This document shows, one piece after another, positions 16,959 through 26,229 of a stretch of DNA of 64,000 nucleotides. The number at the start of each line of letters is the position of its first letter. Position 1 is the first letter of the stretch. Source of the DNA: Brevibacterium atlanticum (lineage in GTDB: Bacteria; Actinomycetota; Actinomycetes; Actinomycetales; Brevibacteriaceae); contig NZ_CP050152.1 of assembly GCF_011617245.1 (NCBI RefSeq), positions 2,718,503 through 2,782,502 on the forward strand, in the 5' to 3' direction. The translations under genes and the position numbers were made by a program. A model generated the notes under the pieces. The model was given only the letters and a program-made list of their open reading frames with translations, was not told the DNA's origin and did no database searches.

Positions 16959-17913
16959 CGGCGATGATGTCGATCTTCCAGCCGGTGAGCTTTGCGGCCA
17001 GGCGGGCGTTCTGCCCTTCCTTGCCGATGGCCAGCGAGAGCTGGTCGGAGGGGACGACGGCGCGGGACTCCTGCGCCGCTGCGTCGAGGATCTCGACCCG
17101 CTTGGCCTTGGCCGGCGAGAGTGCGTGGGCGATGAACTTCGCGGGGTCGTCGGAGTAGTCGACGATGTCGATCTTCTCCTGGCCGAGTTCGTTCATCACC
17201 GCGCGGACGCGGGATCCGAGCTCGCCGATGCACGAGCCCTTCGCGTTGACTCCCGGTTTCGTGGCGCGCACCGCGAGCTTCGTGCGGTGGCCGGCCTCGC
17301 GGGCCAGCGACACGATCTCGACGGTGCCGTCGGCGATCTCGGGCGCTTCGTGGGCGAAGAGCCGGCGCACGAGGTTCGGGTGGGTGCGGGAGACGGTGAC
17401 CGAGGTGCCCTTCTGGCCCTTGTGGACGTCGGCGATGTAGACGCGCATCCTCGTGCCGTGCCGGTACTGTTCGCCGGGGACCTGCTCGTGCGGGGGCAGC
17501 ACGGCCTCGACATCGCCGAGGTCGATCTGCACCATCTGCGGGTCGTTGCCCTGTTGGATGGTGCCCGAGGCGATCTCCCCCTCACGGCCTTTGAATGTCC
17601 CGAGGAGCGACTCGTCCTCGACGTCGCGCAGACGCTGGTGGATGACCTGGCGGGCGGTCTGGGCGGCGATGCGGCCGAAGCCTGTGGGGGTGTCGTCGAA
17701 TTCGCCGATCGGGTTGTCGTCGTTGTCGAACTCCACGGCGAGGATGCGCACTTCGCCGGTGGACTTGTCGAGTTCGGCACGGGCGTCGGGCCAGGCGCCT
17801 TCGGTCTTCTGGTAGGCGAGGAAGAGAGCCTGTTCGATGAGTTCGACGAGGGTGTCCAGCGGAATCTCACGCTCTCGTTCGATCACGCGCAGAACATTGA
17901 GATCGATGTCCAT
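16951..17913 (-). CDS. nusA: Transcription termination/antitermination protein NusA
   Basis: 320-residue NusA: N-terminal RNA-polymerase-binding domain (MDIDLNVLRVIEREREIPLD), S1 domain with EGEIASGTIQQG near residue 125, then two KH domains including GSCIGELGSRVRAVMNELG and LSLAIGKEGQNARLAAKLTG. No C-terminal acidic repeats, as usual for actinobacteria. The start was set at 17913 because the 30 upstream codons are not family-like. It lies between rimP and ylxR; the 22-bp tandem array begins within its last codons. Confidence 0.95.
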   Translation of the reverse strand: MDIDLNVLRVIEREREIPLDTLVELIEQALFLAYQKTEGAWPDARAELDKSTGEVRILAVEFDNDDNPIGEFDDTPTGFGRIAAQTARQVIHQRLRDVEDESLLGTFKGREGEIASGTIQQGNDPQMVQIDLGDVEAVLPPHEQVPGEQYRHGTRMRVYIADVHKGQKGTSVTVSRTHPNLVRRLFAHEAPEIADGTVEIVSLAREAGHRTKLAVRATKPGVNAKGSCIGELGSRVRAVMNELGQEKIDIVDYSDDPAKFIAHALSPAKAKRVEILDAAAQESRAVVPSDQLSLAIGKEGQNARLAAKLTGWKIDIIAAD

Positions 17914-18036
17914 GTGCCTATGTCCTCTCCGGCTCATTCGAGCATTGAATTGTCTGTGTTCACTTATGCAGGCGTAACAGTCTATCCCAGTCTCCGCCCG
18001 CATCCTGTCAGCGAGGGCTCAGCCGCCTCGGCGCCG

Positions 18037-18501
18037 TCAGCGGAACTTCAGTTCGACCTGAGCCTTGCGGATGTCGTCGAGGGGGATCGTCCGGGCCTCC
18101 CGCTTCGCCGGATCCGTTCCCGAGATCGACCCGTCGGCCACCTCGGCGAGGTCGAGTTTGAATGTGTCCTTCTTCGTGGTGATGTCGAGGCGTCGCCCGA
18201 TGACGCGCCGGAAGTGGCGCGGCGTCTCGAGTTTCCGGGTCGCCCCCGGGCTCGTGACCTCGAGCTGATAGGGCTTGTCGCGGAAGATCTCGACCTCGTC
18301 TAGGGTGTCGCTGACGATCTTCGTCGATTCGGCGATCTTCTCCATCGACATCGGCTCGGTGCTCGACTCGTCGAGGTCGACGACGACGGTGAGGGTGCGA
18401 CGGGGGCCGGCGGCGACGGCCTTGACGTTCTCCAGGTGGAATCCCGCCGATTCCAAGGGCGGTGCGAGCAGACCCGTGATCCGTTCGACGTCCTCGTCCA
18501 T
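18037..18501 (-). CDS. rimP: Ribosome maturation factor RimP
   Basis: 154-residue RimP, needed for 30S assembly. MDEDVERITGLLAPPLESAG begins the N-terminal domain; RTLTVVVDLDE and YQLEVTSPGATRKLETPRHF (family signature VTSPGxxRxL) follow, then the C-terminal SH3-like part. The start at 18501 has AGAGGAGG just upstream; the frame is open much further but antisense to the lipoprotein gene. It heads the nusA-ylxR-infB group. Confidence 0.94.
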   Translation of the reverse strand: MDEDVERITGLLAPPLESAGFHLENVKAVAAGPRRTLTVVVDLDESSTEPMSMEKIAESTKIVSDTLDEVEIFRDKPYQLEVTSPGATRKLETPRHFRRVIGRRLDITTKKDTFKLDLAEVADGSISGTDPAKREARTIPLDDIRKAQVELKFR

Positions 18502-18643
18502 TTCTCCTCCTCTTCGCTGGCCTTCCCGCCCGCCGAGGTGGGGCGGAGGGATCCGACGGTCGGCCCGTTTCGCCTGCTGACCGCCTATCCCCCACCCTAA
18601 GCGACAGCCTCGGTCGACGTTAAGCATCCGATAGGATTGCCGT

Positions 18644-19606
18644 ATGCGTTTTCCCGTCAGCCGCCGAGCCCTCCTCACCGTCGGCGTCAGCGGCGCGGGC
18701 CTGGGTCTGCTCAGCGCGTGCGGGCTGCGGTTGGACAACGATCCCGACGTCCCCACCCTCGATTCCACGCAGCAGCTGCGCAATCGCATCTCCCGCATCC
18801 TTGCCTCGACGACTCCAGGTTCGGGTGACCCCGAAACTGCAGGTGAGGACCTCGCCGCGTTCACCAAGGCGATCGGTCCGGAATGGAATCCGCCGAGCGA
18901 GCTCGCCACCGAACCGGCACCGACCGAAGAGGATCGGACCTTCGTCGAGGCCGCCGAGGCGGTCTCGCAGGCCGTGTTCGAAGCATCGTCCCAGCTCGGC
19001 TCGGGACTCATCCCGGTGCTCGCCGATGTGGCCACCGGCATGACGCTCGTGGCCGGTGAGAAGAAGCCCGAGCTCGTCACCACCGCCGCCGAACTCATCA
19101 GGGACGGGGCCGATGAGGCCAGCGACAAGGGCAAGGGCTCCGGCAAGAGCGAAGGCTCGGACACCGACGACGCCTCTACCGAAGATGACGCCCGTACGAA
19201 AGTATTCAACGCGATCCTCGACCAGTCGCGGGCCGCGGCCTACGGCTACGAGCGGCTGGCGGTCCACCTCGAGTCGAAGTCAGCCGAACGGGAGGGTGCG
19301 CTGGCCCGGCTCGAGTCCCTCGGCTCGCTCTCGGGCCAGATGCTCGAAGCCCTCGGTGAGGCGAAGGCGGATCCGAACGCGTCAGCGTGGAAACTCGACC
19401 CCAGCCCCACGGATGCGCAGTCGGCGAAGGAGCTCGCACTGGGCCTCGAGGACGGGCTCGCCTCGGCGCTGCTGCCATGGTTGGACGGGGACACCTCGGC
19501 GGTCCTGCGCCTGTGGGAATCGGCCAAGGCACGGGCGATCTTCGCCCGATCGCAGCCGCTGCGCTACGAGTACGGCGAGGCCGGTCAGGCGGAGGCGAAG
19601 AAGTGA
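18644..19606 (+). CDS. DUF4439 ferritin-like lipoprotein
   Basis: 320-residue exported protein. The signal peptide (RFPVSRRALLTVGVSGAGLG) ends in a lipobox LLSACG with Cys at about 26, so it should be lipid-anchored. The mature part is largely helical, with a charged low-complexity stretch near 160-175, and the C-terminal half (FNAILDQSRAAAYGYERLAV) matches the DUF4439 ferritin-like fold known in actinobacteria. Function unknown. Its stop overlaps the start of the kinase gene (GTGA), so the two are coupled; it is divergent from rimP. Confidence 0.82.
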   Translation: MRFPVSRRALLTVGVSGAGLGLLSACGLRLDNDPDVPTLDSTQQLRNRISRILASTTPGSGDPETAGEDLAAFTKAIGPEWNPPSELATEPAPTEEDRTFVEAAEAVSQAVFEASSQLGSGLIPVLADVATGMTLVAGEKKPELVTTAAELIRDGADEASDKGKGSGKSEGSDTDDASTEDDARTKVFNAILDQSRAAAYGYERLAVHLESKSAEREGALARLESLGSLSGQMLEALGEAKADPNASAWKLDPSPTDAQSAKELALGLEDGLASALLPWLDGDTSAVLRLWESAKARAIFARSQPLRYEYGEAGQAEAKK

Positions 19607-20622
19607 AGGTGCCGCCCGTCCTCTACCGCTCGACGCGTGACATCATCGGCGAATACCGCACGGATGCGTGGGTCGCCGCACTCGACTATATGGCCAATGA
19701 GGTCCTCGACCGGTGGAAGCTGCGCTTCGACGATGTGCCCGGCGCCCCGTGGGCCGGCTGCGAATCGCTGGTGATTCCCGTGCTGACCCAGGAGAACTAT
19801 CAGGGGGTGCTGCGGTTCGCGGCGCCGACCTCGGCGCATACGGCCGCGCATGCGCAGGTGCTGCGGGCGCTGAAGATGTGGAACGGGCACGGGGCGGTGC
19901 GCGTCATCCGCGATGACCGCAGCTTCCGGGTGACCCTGCAGGAGCGGCTGCGGACGAAGGACAATCTCTCGGTGCTGCCGCTGGCTGATGTGCCTCCGGT
20001 GTGGGGTGCCCTGCAGCGGTCGTTGGAGATTCCGGCGAGTACGGAATTCCTGCGGGTCCAGGATGTCGTCGCCGGGTGGCTGGGCAGCTTCGATGCCGAT
20101 GCCGGCCTGCTCACCGGGTGGTCGGAGGCCGGTCCTCAGGATTCGCTGCTGCTGTCCTTCGCGCGGAACTGGATGCAGACCCTGGCGGCGTCGGACGAGA
20201 ACTGGCTCATCCACGCTGACCTGCACTATTACAATATCCTCGCCGGCAACCCGGACCCGACGGGAGTGTCGACGTGGAAGGCCATCGACCCGCAGCCGCT
20301 GGCAGGGCCGACGGCGTACACGATGGCCCCGGTGCTGTGGAACCGGCTGGCGGAGATTCCGTCCGAGCATCCGCAGGCGCAAGCGGCCTGGCTGCGCGGA
20401 TTCGCCACGGATCTCGCCCTGTGCGCGGGCATCGATCCGCAGTACGGGATGGGCGCGACCGTGGCCCGGGAGATCACGAACATGTTCTGGTACCTGCGGG
20501 CGGCCTCGGGCGGATCGCAGTCGAGCCTGGCCGATGCGGCCAGGTCCCTGTGGGTCGCGCGCGCCCTGTCCGGCGCCGACGTCGCCGGAGTCAACGCCCA
20601 CGCCCTCAAACCCATCGGCTGA
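19603..20622 (+). CDS. Aminoglycoside/hydroxyurea phosphotransferase-like kinase
   Basis: 339-residue protein-kinase-fold phosphotransferase of the APH(6)/hydroxyurea-kinase type. The catalytic loop HADLHYYNIL at about residues 205-214 has the Brenner-motif His, Asp and Asn, followed by the Mg-binding IDPQPLAG near 227. The GTG start overlaps the DUF4439 stop by four bases. Similarity to resistance enzymes does not show resistance; many chromosomal members have unknown small-molecule substrates. Transcription ends at the 64-bp palindrome directly behind its stop. Confidence 0.8.
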   Translation: MKVPPVLYRSTRDIIGEYRTDAWVAALDYMANEVLDRWKLRFDDVPGAPWAGCESLVIPVLTQENYQGVLRFAAPTSAHTAAHAQVLRALKMWNGHGAVRVIRDDRSFRVTLQERLRTKDNLSVLPLADVPPVWGALQRSLEIPASTEFLRVQDVVAGWLGSFDADAGLLTGWSEAGPQDSLLLSFARNWMQTLAASDENWLIHADLHYYNILAGNPDPTGVSTWKAIDPQPLAGPTAYTMAPVLWNRLAEIPSEHPQAQAAWLRGFATDLALCAGIDPQYGMGATVAREITNMFWYLRAASGGSQSSLADAARSLWVARALSGADVAGVNAHALKPIG

Positions 20623-20685
20623 TTGCTACCTGACGGCGGCGCAGCAACCTCGCGCGAGGTTGCTGCGCCGCCGTCAGGTAGCAAT
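20622..20685. terminator. 64-bp perfect palindrome between convergent genes
   Basis: Every base of 20622-20653 pairs with 20654-20685: 32-bp arms and no spacer, with the centre at CCTCGCGCGAGG. It fills the whole gap between the kinase stop (20622) and the permease stop (20685), touching both codons, so it can act as a bidirectional terminator. The inner 52 bp recur at 63334-63385 with one compensated base-pair change. No T-run follows on either strand. Confidence 0.85.
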
Positions 20686-21494
20686 TAGTGGATGAGGGTG
20701 GTGAGGACGTCGTAGCCGAGTTTGAGGATCATCGCCGAGACCACGACGACGAAGATGACGCGGACGAACCCTGATCCCCGCTTCAGCGCGGTGCGTGCGC
20801 CGACGATGCCGCCGCCGACATTGCCGACGGCGACGATCATGCCCAGCAGCCACACGACCTGACCATCGGGGACGAAGTAGACGAGTGCGCCAAAGTTCGT
20901 CGCCCAGTTGATCACCTTCGCCGTCGCCGAGGCCTGGAGGAACGAGAACCCGATGATCGAGACGAACGCGATGACGAGGAAGGATCCCGTGCCCGGTCCG
21001 AGCACCCCGTCGTAGATGCCGATGACGAGCCCGATCAGCCACGACAGCGCATGGTGACGCTTCGAGGACTCACCGAAGCGCAGCGTGGCATCGGCGCCGA
21101 GGCTGGGGTTGAGCACCGTGAAGATGCCGACTCCGATGAGGGCGGCCAGGATGATCGGGGTGAACGCCTCGCTCGGAACGAGCGTGGCGAGCTTCGCCCC
21201 GCCTACTGCCCCGAGGAACGCCGAGGCCGCCGCCGGGATCGTCGCCGACCGGTCCGGGGTGATCTTGCGCAGATAGGTGATCGCCGAGGCGGTCGTGCCC
21301 GCAATGGACCCGATCTTGTTCGTCGCCACCGCCTGGACCGGGCTCATCCCCGGCACGAGCAGCAGCGCAGGCAGCTGGATCAGCCCGCCGCCGCCGACGA
21401 CGGCATCGATCCACCCCGCCAGGATTCCCGCGGCGAGCAGCCACAGGACCATGGACACGGTGACATCGATGCCGCCGGTGAGTGCGTCGAACAC
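20685..21494 (-). CDS. TauE/SafE (TSUP) family membrane permease
   Basis: 269 residues with about eight hydrophobic segments and the repeated family motif: GWIDAVVGGGGLIQLPALLL near residue 27 in the first half and GIYDGVLGPGTGSFLVIAFV near 157 in the second. Such proteins export or import sulfonates, sulfite or other organic anions; the substrate cannot be read. The start is a GTG at 21494, ten bases from the proS stop, so it is probably co-transcribed with proS. Confidence 0.85.
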   Translation of the reverse strand: MFDALTGGIDVTVSMVLWLLAAGILAGWIDAVVGGGGLIQLPALLLVPGMSPVQAVATNKIGSIAGTTASAITYLRKITPDRSATIPAAASAFLGAVGGAKLATLVPSEAFTPIILAALIGVGIFTVLNPSLGADATLRFGESSKRHHALSWLIGLVIGIYDGVLGPGTGSFLVIAFVSIIGFSFLQASATAKVINWATNFGALVYFVPDGQVVWLLGMIVAVGNVGGGIVGARTALKRGSGFVRVIFVVVVSAMILKLGYDVLTTLIH

Positions 21495-21503
21495 CGAGGT
21501 GGC

Positions 21504-23393
21504 TCAGCCGTTCACGGCGGAAGCGGAGTCCGCAACGACCCCAGCGGAGTCTGCGCCGTCGGCGGCGAGTGCCGCATCCGCGGCCGCATTCGCCTTAGCG
21601 TACGCCTCACGGACGCGGGCGACGGTGGAGGGGACCACCTCGGCGACGGGAAGATCGGACTTCGCATCGGCCAGGCGATCGCGGACTTCGACGAGCCCGT
21701 CGGCCAGCCCGCGGCCGATGACGATGACCGTGGGGATGCCGATGAGTTCGGCGTCGGCGAATTTGAAGCCGGGTGAGACCTTGTTCCGGTCGTCGAGGAG
21801 GACGGAGACGCCCTCGGCTTCGAGCTCGGCGGTCATGGTCTCAGCGGCCGCGACGATCTCCTCGCCCTTGCCGGCGACGATGATGTGGACGTCGGCCGGG
21901 GCCAGGTGCTGGGGCCACAGCAGACCGTTCTCCGAGTGGTATTCCTCGGCGATGCAGGCCATGACACGGGTGACGCCGAGCCCGTAGGAGCCCATCGTCA
22001 CGGTCGCGGTCTTGCCGTTCTGGTCGAGCACCTTGAGGTCGAGGGCCTCAGCGTACTTGCGGCCGAGCTTGAAGATCTGACCGATCTCGACACCGCGGGC
22101 GAGCTCCAGCGGTCCCGAACCGTCGGGGGCGGGATCGCCGAGCACGACCTCGGCGGCTTCGATCGTGCCGTCGGCGGTGAAGTCACGGCCGGTGACGAGG
22201 TCGAAGACGTGGCGGCCGGCTTCGTTGGCGCCGGTGATCCAGCGGGTGCCGTCGACGACGCGGGGGTCGAGGAGGTAGCGGATCTTCGACGCCGATTCGA
22301 GGCCGAGCACCGGCGCATCGAGCGAGTTGCCGGGCCCGATGTAGCCCTTGACGAGTTCGGGGTGGGCGGCGAGGTCCTCGGCGGTGGCGGCTTCGAGGTC
22401 GACCTCACCGTCGCCGAGCATGCCGGTGCCCGCGGCCCGGTCGAGGTCGACCTCGCGGTCGCCGGGCAGGCCGATGACGATGATCTCGCGGGTGCCGTCG
22501 GGGTGGGTGACGGCGCAGACGACGTTCTTCAGGGTGTCTGCCGCCGTCCACTCGCGGTCCTCACGCGGATGCGAGGCGTTTGCGGCGGCCACGAGGGTCT
22601 CGATGGTCGGGGTGTCAGGGGTGTCCTCGACATGAGCGGCCGGAGACTCGGAGTACGGGATCTCCTCGGGCACGATCGAGGTCACGGCCTCGACGTTGGC
22701 GGCGTATCCGCCGGGCGAGCGCACGAACGTGTCCTCGCCGACCTCGGAGGGGTAGATGAATTCCTCGGTGCCGGATCCGCCCATCGCACCGGGAGTCGCC
22801 TTGACGGGCAGGCAGGGCAGGCCGAGGCGGGCGAAGGCGCGCAGGTAGGCCACGCGCATGGCCTCATACGAGGCGTCGAGTCCGGCATCGTCGACGTCGA
22901 AGGAGTAGGCGTCCTTCATGATGAACTCACGGCCGCGCAGCAGACCGGCGCGGGGGCGGGCCTCGTCGCGGTACTTCGTCTGGATCTGGTAGATCGACAG
23001 CGGCAGATCCTTGTACGAGGAGTAGAGGTCCTTGACCAGGAGGGTGAAGACCTCCTCGTGGGTGGGGGCGAGGATGTAGTCGTTCTCGCGCCGATCCTTG
23101 AGGTGGAACAGGTCGGGTCCGAAGGCTTCCCACCGCCCGGAGGTCTTGTACGGATCGGCGGGCAGCAGGCCCGGAAAGTGGACTTCCTGGGAGCCGGCGA
23201 GCGCCATCTCCTCACGCACGATGGCCTCGATCTTGTTCAGCACAGCCAGGCCCAGCGGCAGCCACGTGTAGATCCCCGGAGCGGAACGGCGGATGTATCC
23301 GGCGCGGTGGAGCAGCTTGTGGCTGGCCACCTCGGCGCCGACCGGGTCCTCCTTCTGGGTTCGCACGAACAGGGACGACATGCGCAGGGCCAT
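21504..23393 (-). CDS. proS: Prolyl-tRNA synthetase (bacterial type)
   Basis: Class II synthetase charging tRNA-Pro, 629 residues. The catalytic core shows [20 protein letters not shown], motif 2 ([20 protein letters not shown]) near residue 140 and the late [19 protein letters not shown] motif 3. The INS editing domain sits between about 230 and 400 ([19 protein letters not shown]). The C-terminal anticodon-binding domain ([20 protein letters not shown]) is followed by an Ala-rich tail. The GNAT gene upstream on this strand is its usual neighbour, here separated by the Nudix-S4 pair. Confidence 0.96.
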   Translation of the reverse strand: MALRMSSLFVRTQKEDPVGAEVASHKLLHRAGYIRRSAPGIYTWLPLGLAVLNKIEAIVREEMALAGSQEVHFPGLLPADPYKTSGRWEAFGPDLFHLKDRRENDYILAPTHEEVFTLLVKDLYSSYKDLPLSIYQIQTKYRDEARPRAGLLRGREFIMKDAYSFDVDDAGLDASYEAMRVAYLRAFARLGLPCLPVKATPGAMGGSGTEEFIYPSEVGEDTFVRSPGGYAANVEAVTSIVPEEIPYSESPAAHVEDTPDTPTIETLVAAANASHPREDREWTAADTLKNVVCAVTHPDGTREIIVIGLPGDREVDLDRAAGTGMLGDGEVDLEAATAEDLAAHPELVKGYIGPGNSLDAPVLGLESASKIRYLLDPRVVDGTRWITGANEAGRHVFDLVTGRDFTADGTIEAAEVVLGDPAPDGSGPLELARGVEIGQIFKLGRKYAEALDLKVLDQNGKTATVTMGSYGLGVTRVMACIAEEYHSENGLLWPQHLAPADVHIIVAGKGEEIVAAAETMTAELEAEGVSVLLDDRNKVSPGFKFADAELIGIPTVIVIGRGLADGLVEVRDRLADAKSDLPVAEVVPSTVARVREAYAKANAAADAALAADGADSAGVVADSASAVNG

Positions 23394-23677
23394 GGGTGTT
23401 TCTCCTCAACTCGTCAGGACTCAGATCGAACACTATCGCACGCGGGCGAGGGGCAGGGAATCGGATCGGGCCCGAATCTCCCACGGCCGACCGAGTGTCG
23501 ATCGTGCGCCGACCGCACACCTGCCCGTACGTTCGCACGGCCTGATGCGGCCGTGGATTCGTCACCTGCGCGAAGAGAATTAGACTGGTGCGTGCTGCGC
23601 GGAAGCGCAGCACCGGCCCGGGCCTCACCGTCCGCCGGCCGGGTCCATCGACGACGAGTGCGAACGATACGAAGAGC

Positions 23678-24439
23678 ATGCCTGATCCGAGCCAACTCAC
23701 GCAGTTCCCGCGGCCCTCGGTCGCGGTCGACACCGCGGTCCTCTGCCCCGTGCCCGGCCGCGGCCTGCATGTTCTCCTCACTCATCCCGGCGATGGGGTG
23801 TGGCAGCTGCCCGGGTCGATCCTGCGTCCGCAGGAGCGCCTCGCCGAGGCGGTCGCCCGGTGCCTGCGCGAGAAGGCTCGCCTGGTCGATCGTGCCCCGG
23901 TGCAGCTGCACGTGTTCGACCAGCCCGACCGTGACGACCGCGGCTGGGTGATCTCCGTGGCCCACCTCGACGTGCTCGCCCCGAGCGATATCGGGCGCAC
24001 CGATGATGACAGCACCCCCGCCGAGGCGGCCGCCAGGGATTCCGATCACGCCGACTCCCCGATCCACCGTCGCCGGCTCGTGCCCGTGCAGGAGGTGCAT
24101 GAGCTCAGTGCCGAACATCAGGAGATCGTGCGCGTGGCCGTCCACCGGCTGCGGGCGCTGCATGAGCGCACCCCCGATCCGTTCGGTCTGCTCGAGTCCG
24201 AGTTCTCGCTGCGGCAGCTGCGCGAGCTGCATGAGATCGTCGCCGGTGAGAGTCTGCAGGCCGATACGTTCCGGCGTACGATGCTGCCGCTGCTCGATCC
24301 CACCGGACAGGCCGTCAGCCAGGGCCGAGGACGCCCCGCCCAGACCTTCACCCGTCGTTCCGAACTCGCCCTGCGCGCCGACTCCCGACTCAACGTCACC
24401 GAAGGTGCGGGCCGCACGCATGAGGACCGGCGCCCATGA
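23678..24439 (+). CDS. NrtR-like Nudix-domain transcriptional regulator
   Basis: 253 residues. An N-terminal Nudix fold (AVDTAVLCPVPGRGLHVLL, then WQLPGSILRPQERLAEAVAR) is followed by a C-terminal winged-helix part (FSLRQLRELHEIVAGESLQA, then DTFRRTMLP). The Nudix box is degenerate: the segment REKARLV replaces the catalytic REUxEExGU, so hydrolase activity is unlikely. This architecture matches NrtR-type regulators of NAD or sugar metabolism, which sense ADP-ribose-like ligands. The ATG at 23678 was chosen; a GTG at 23588 would add 30 residues. Its stop overlaps the S4 gene (ATGA). Confidence 0.78.
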   Translation: MPDPSQLTQFPRPSVAVDTAVLCPVPGRGLHVLLTHPGDGVWQLPGSILRPQERLAEAVARCLREKARLVDRAPVQLHVFDQPDRDDRGWVISVAHLDVLAPSDIGRTDDDSTPAEAAARDSDHADSPIHRRRLVPVQEVHELSAEHQEIVRVAVHRLRALHERTPDPFGLLESEFSLRQLRELHEIVAGESLQADTFRRTMLPLLDPTGQAVSQGRGRPAQTFTRRSELALRADSRLNVTEGAGRTHEDRRP

Positions 24440-24852
24440 CCGAGATCGACCGGTCCCCAGGCAAGCACATGCGCATCGACATGTGGCTGTGGACGACAAG
24501 GATGTTCAAGACCCGCAACCTCGCCACCCAGGCGTGCCGCGGCGGGCACGTGCAGGTCGACGGCCAACGGGTCAAGGCCGCGCAGAAGGTGAGCATCGGT
24601 CAGGAGGTGCGGGTGCGCAAGGCCGGCTCCGAGTTCGTCTGGACGATCACCGGCTTCATCCCCACCCGGCTCCAGGCATCCGTGGCCGTGCAGTGCTATG
24701 AGGACCTCACTCCCCCACCGGATCCGGCGCTGCGCGGTTTCGTGCCCCGCCGCGACAAAGGTCTGGGCAGGCCGACGAAGAAGGACCGTCGGGAGATGGA
24801 GAAGTTCTTGGGCGACCTGGCCAAACCGCAGTCGCGCAACCGGCGCGATTGA
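24436..24852 (+). CDS. S4-domain RNA-binding protein (Hsp15-like)
   Basis: 138 residues. The S4 domain lies at about 11-75: MRIDMWLWTTRMFKTRNLAT, GGHVQVDGQRVKAAQKVSIG. The basic C-terminal tail (GRPTKKDRREMEKFLGDL) is typical of Hsp15/YrfH-like proteins that rescue stalled 50S subunits carrying nascent chains. Coupled by an ATGA overlap to the Nudix regulator; there is no obvious functional link between the two. Confidence 0.88.
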   Translation: MTEIDRSPGKHMRIDMWLWTTRMFKTRNLATQACRGGHVQVDGQRVKAAQKVSIGQEVRVRKAGSEFVWTITGFIPTRLQASVAVQCYEDLTPPPDPALRGFVPRRDKGLGRPTKKDRREMEKFLGDLAKPQSRNRRD

Positions 24853-24919
24853 GCGGTCAGCGAGTCTGAGCCACCTCCACGACCGAGTCGCAGTACAAGA
24901 TGTCGCAGTACAAGATGCC

Positions 24920-25801
24920 TCAGTACATGATGGTGGCGAAGGTGCCGACCTGCTCGAAGCCGACGCGGGCGTACATGCGCAGGGCCGCCTCGTTGTAGTC
25001 ATTGGCATAGAGGCTCACGGTGGAATGCCCCTTGTCACGGGTGCGCTGGACGACGGCGGCCATGCCGGCGGCTCCGAGTCCCTGATTGCGCACCTCGGGG
25101 TGGACCCAGACTCCTTGGACCTGGACGATGCGGCGAGCGCGGATGCCGATATCGGCTTTGAACAGCACCTGCGCGTCCTGCTCGGTCGCCGGCCACCGCG
25201 GCACCGGACCGCCCTGCGGCAGCGTGTCGGAGATGCGGGCGTAGCAGTTCTTGCCGCGGATGATTCCGCGCACGCGCGACAGGTACCCTGCGGTCCCGCC
25301 CTCGATCGGTGAGAACCCGACCTCTTTGGTGAACATGTCGACACTGGCCGGGAACACCGCACCGAGGTCATCGAGAGTCACCCGCACGACCTCCTCGTCG
25401 GGGGTCACGAGCGGATCGGAGCTGATCGCCAGCAGCGGCTGCCGTTCCCGCACACCCCGTGGGCGGCCCCAGTTGAGCCTGCCCCACAGGTCGAGGATGA
25501 CAGACCGGTCACCGATGAGTGAGCATGAGACGCGGCCGTCGGCGTTGAGTTTGCGGGCGAGCACTTCGTTCGTCGCCGGGGTCGCCGCCAGGGGGATGAT
25601 GTTCCCGCCGACCCAGTAGGCGGCCACGGGACGGTCGCCGTCGAAGATGCCGTAGAGGGTGCCTGCCGGTGAGCTGAGCTGGGCGGTGCCGGTGACCTCG
25701 ATGAGGGAGATGAGGTAGACGTTCTCGCAGGGATTGCGCGCGAGCAGATCGTTCAGCCACCCGGTGTGCTGATGTCCCAGCCGCGCAATCCTCAGCACCA
25801 T
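24920..25801 (-). CDS. DUF4081/GNAT-family acetyltransferase
   Basis: 293-residue two-domain protein: an N-terminal DUF4081 region (about 10-150, with AAYWVGGNIIPLAATPAT) and a C-terminal GNAT fold with the acetyl-CoA motif VQVQGVWVHPEVRNQGLGAA near residue 235, followed by SLYANDYNEAALRMYARVGF. The family has a conserved slot directly downstream of ispG and upstream of proS in actinobacteria; here ispG is missing and other genes fill the space. Acceptor unknown. Confidence 0.88.
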   Translation of the reverse strand: MVLRIARLGHQHTGWLNDLLARNPCENVYLISLIEVTGTAQLSSPAGTLYGIFDGDRPVAAYWVGGNIIPLAATPATNEVLARKLNADGRVSCSLIGDRSVILDLWGRLNWGRPRGVRERQPLLAISSDPLVTPDEEVVRVTLDDLGAVFPASVDMFTKEVGFSPIEGGTAGYLSRVRGIIRGKNCYARISDTLPQGGPVPRWPATEQDAQVLFKADIGIRARRIVQVQGVWVHPEVRNQGLGAAGMAAVVQRTRDKGHSTVSLYANDYNEAALRMYARVGFEQVGTFATIMY

Positions 25802-26229
25802 CTGCTCTCGTACTCTTCCCTAACCGCGCCTGTTGATGATGAACCTCTTCGCCTTAACGTATCGCACTCAGCCGACGACGACTTCGGGCGGCCCCGATGG
25901 CCGCCCCGACGATGCCCCTGACGGCCCCGTCGCACCGGGGCGCGAGGACGGGAGGTGGTGGGGCGGGCATTCCGAGACTCATCGATGTCACGAGGACGGT
26001 CCCTTCCGTCTGGCTGCCGCCCAGCGACGATGATGGTGCCGACGCCGAGGTGACGCCTCGTTGCGGCCGGATTGTTCGATCCACGACCATTGTAGGACTT
26101 CCGAATGAGTCCCCATCGTGCGTGTCGTGGCCTGCGTCCGGGGCGTGCGTTCCGTCCCGCCGCGCGCTCCCCGGGGTAATGTGAAGCTGACCTGCCAGAA
26201 GCGTGCCGAAGATGTGAAGGAGCAGACAC
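25802..26229. promoter_or_regulatory. Divergent intergenic region, GNAT / serine hydrolase
   Basis: 428 nt with no convincing gene. It must carry both divergent promoters. A perfect hairpin GGGCGGCC-CCGAT-GGCCGCCC lies at 25886-25906. Near the plus-strand gene a -10-like TAATGT occurs at about 26177 and the ribosome site AAGGAG at 26217, seven bases before the GTG. An open frame at 25897-26184 lacks coding character. Confidence 0.4.

Noticed and set aside
19603-20622. Acquired aminoglycoside resistance gene
   Set aside because: Same base composition as its neighbours, coupled to a conserved lipoprotein gene and no mobile element; more likely a resident kinase of unknown substrate.
25897-26184. 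A 95-codon plus-strand frame before the serine hydrolase
   Set aside because: Pro/Ser/Arg-rich, no domain, weak start; treated as intergenic.
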